Assembly: GCA_004380135.1 (NCBI GenBank)
Contig: QXCR01000092.1
Coordinates: 1 to 64,000, forward strand
From: Stemphylium vesicarium
Taxonomy: Eukaryota > Ascomycota > Dothideomycetes > Pleosporales > Pleosporaceae
DNA: 64,000 nucleotides
Direction: 5' to 3'
A program made the position numbers and the translations under genes. Below, piece after piece: positions 63,075-64,000 of the stretch (position 1 is its first letter; each line of letters opens with the position of its first letter). The notes under the pieces are model-generated. The model was not told the origin of the DNA, ran no database searches, and worked only from the letters and a program-made list of their open reading frames with translations.

Positions 63075-64000
63075 TCAACCATCCTGCGTCTTCTGCAAAA
63101 TAACCTTAATCATCTCATTCCCCAACTTAGTCGCCTCGGGAAACCTCGGCTCAAAGTACCTTTGAATCTCCTCAAATTTCTCCCTATACCCATCGAAATT
63201 ACCAAGACTGACGCGCGAACTCCAGTCCCTCGCCGCAAACGTGAACTCGAGGTCGTCGGCACGGAACGTGTTGTCGTCGATGGCGGTTTCGATGGCTTCC
63301 TCGAGGAGCGTCGGGTTGCGGAAGAGGTACTCTGTGATGCCGAGCCACATGCGCGAGGGCTGGAAGCGCGGTGTCAGTAGAGGGAGCGTGAATATGAGTG
63401 TGGATAATAGGGAGCGGGTGTTGCTTACGGGTGTGGAACAGATCATGTGATCGTAGGGTACGATGCCTAGCTTCCACCAGCAGTCTACCATGGCAAGCAG
63501 GCTTAGGTGGTTGTTCTTCAGCTTCTTCTCCGGGATAGTGCCCAAGGCGAATCGGTCGAGGAGATCGTCTCGCAAAAGTAGCTTCTTGCCATCTTCATTC
63601 TCGCCAAACACTGCTTTGCGTGCGGTATGTACACGCTCGCGTAGTTCGTCGCGTTGCCCAGCGAGCATGAGCTTGAATAGCTCAGTGACGGACTCGGCGT
63701 ATTGCTTGATCTGCCTCTTCGCGTCTGGGTTCAGAATCGCGAGACCGGCGTAGACGTGCCACTTGTTGGAGTAGATACGGAGGGTGATGTTCATCTTGAC
63801 GTTCTCGATACCGCCAACGTAGCGGGAACTGTCCCAAGGGAACTGGTTGTTGGCAAACCATGCTCCGCCCATGCTCAAGAAGGCGGCGTGGGTTACGGCT
63901 TGTGTGTCTGCCGTGATGCGATCGTGCTGCTCGGCGGAGAGATAGACATGCTTCGATCCGAGACAGGACATGATGTTCTCTACGAATGTGAAGTCTTCAT
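63075..64000 (-). CDS. TYR1: Prephenate dehydrogenase (Tyr1), C-terminal part, truncated by window edge
   Basis: Partial gene, 5' end beyond the window. Exons in view: 64000-63429 and 63359-63075; the intron 63360-63428 is 69 bp, GTAAGC...TTCCAG. It contains no stop in frame, so an unspliced frame looks continuous but would insert 23 residues into C-S-T-P-P-S-R-M-W-L-G. The visible part has H-D-R-I-T-A-D-T-Q-A-V-T-H-A-A-F-L-S-M-G-x-A-W and N-V-K-M-N-I-T-L-R-I-Y-S-N-K-W-H-V-Y-A-G-L-A, typical of fungal Tyr1. The enzyme oxidatively decarboxylates prephenate to 4-hydroxyphenylpyruvate with NADP+ in tyrosine synthesis. The N-terminal nucleotide-binding domain is not in the window. Confidence 0.92.
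   Translation of the reverse strand, partial: EDFTFVENIMSCLGSKHVYLSAEQHDRITADTQAVTHAAFLSMGGAWFANNQFPWDSSRYVGGIENVKMNITLRIYSNKWHVYAGLAILNPDAKRQIKQYAESVTELFKLMLAGQRDELRERVHTARKAVFGENEDGKKLLLRDDLLDRFALGTIPEKKLKNNHLSLLAMVDCWWKLGIVPYDHMICSTPVSNTRSLLSTLIFTLPLLTPRFQPSRMWLGITEYLFRNPTLLEEAIETAIDDNTFRADDLEFTFAARDWSSRVSLGNFDGYREKFEEIQRYFEPRFPEATKLGNEMIKVILQKTQDG

Overview
This is a 64 kb piece of a filamentous ascomycete nuclear genome. Genes are spaced about 0.3 to 3 kb apart on both strands, introns are mostly 47-105 bp with GT-AG ends and CTAAC/CTAAT branch points, and the contents (Zn2Cys6 regulator, DASH subunit Dad4, pentafunctional-era fungal amino-acid enzymes, Atg15 with a Ser/Thr tail, Pho85-type cyclin, HxHxDH NAPE-PLD) are typical of Pezizomycotina. 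The style of the proteins suggests Dothideomycetes/Pleosporales, but I cannot prove the order from sequence reading alone.

Layout. 0.6-12 kb: a fungus-specific protein with two internal duplications (minus), a BTB-domain protein (plus), an MFS monocarboxylate-type transporter (plus) and an acidic-tailed unknown protein (minus). 13-15 kb: a frameshifted SAM methyltransferase relic in a decayed stretch. 15.5-19.2 kb: a single-pass membrane protein with a fucose-lectin-like ectodomain (plus) and PER1, the GPI-lipid remodelling enzyme (minus). 19.7 kb: an intron-containing tRNA-Ala(UGC). 21.6-29.1 kb: a coiled-coil protein rich in SP[x]K sites (minus), a VPS9-domain Rab5 exchange factor (minus) and, divergently, the vacuolar lipase ATG15 (plus). 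31.5-36.7 kb: a rhodanese plus tyrosine phosphatase of the Pyp1/Ptp2 class (plus) and a conserved unknown protein (minus). 38-42 kb: DAHP synthase (plus), NSE1 of the Smc5/6 complex (minus) and GOT1 (minus, five exons including a 16-nt micro-exon). 42.6-46.6 kb: IES6, DAD4 and ARP5, so two physically interacting INO80 subunits flank a kinetochore gene. 47-51.4 kb: a Zn2Cys6 regulator divergent from a short-chain dehydrogenase, then an APH-fold kinase-like protein whose catalytic Asp is Asn. 51.4-53.5 kb: a gene-free stretch with a short tandem repeat. 53.5-64 kb: RPL7, a Clg1/Pho80-type cyclin, an FMP30/NAPE-PLD-type metallo-hydrolase and the 3' part of TYR1 (prephenate dehydrogenase), which runs off the right edge.

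Most of the window is housekeeping. The points most worth following up are the IES6-DAD4-ARP5 neighbourhood, the divergent VPS9/ATG15 pair, the small regulator-reductase-kinase group at 47-51.4 kb, the frameshifted methyltransferase, and several unusual splice structures (micro-exon in GOT1, an ATG-only coding exon in DAD4, a candidate GC-AG intron, and two stop-free introns of length divisible by three that hide inside open reading frames). I found no transposon, CRISPR array, viral sequence or large biosynthetic gene cluster. I did not find a clearly new biological system.
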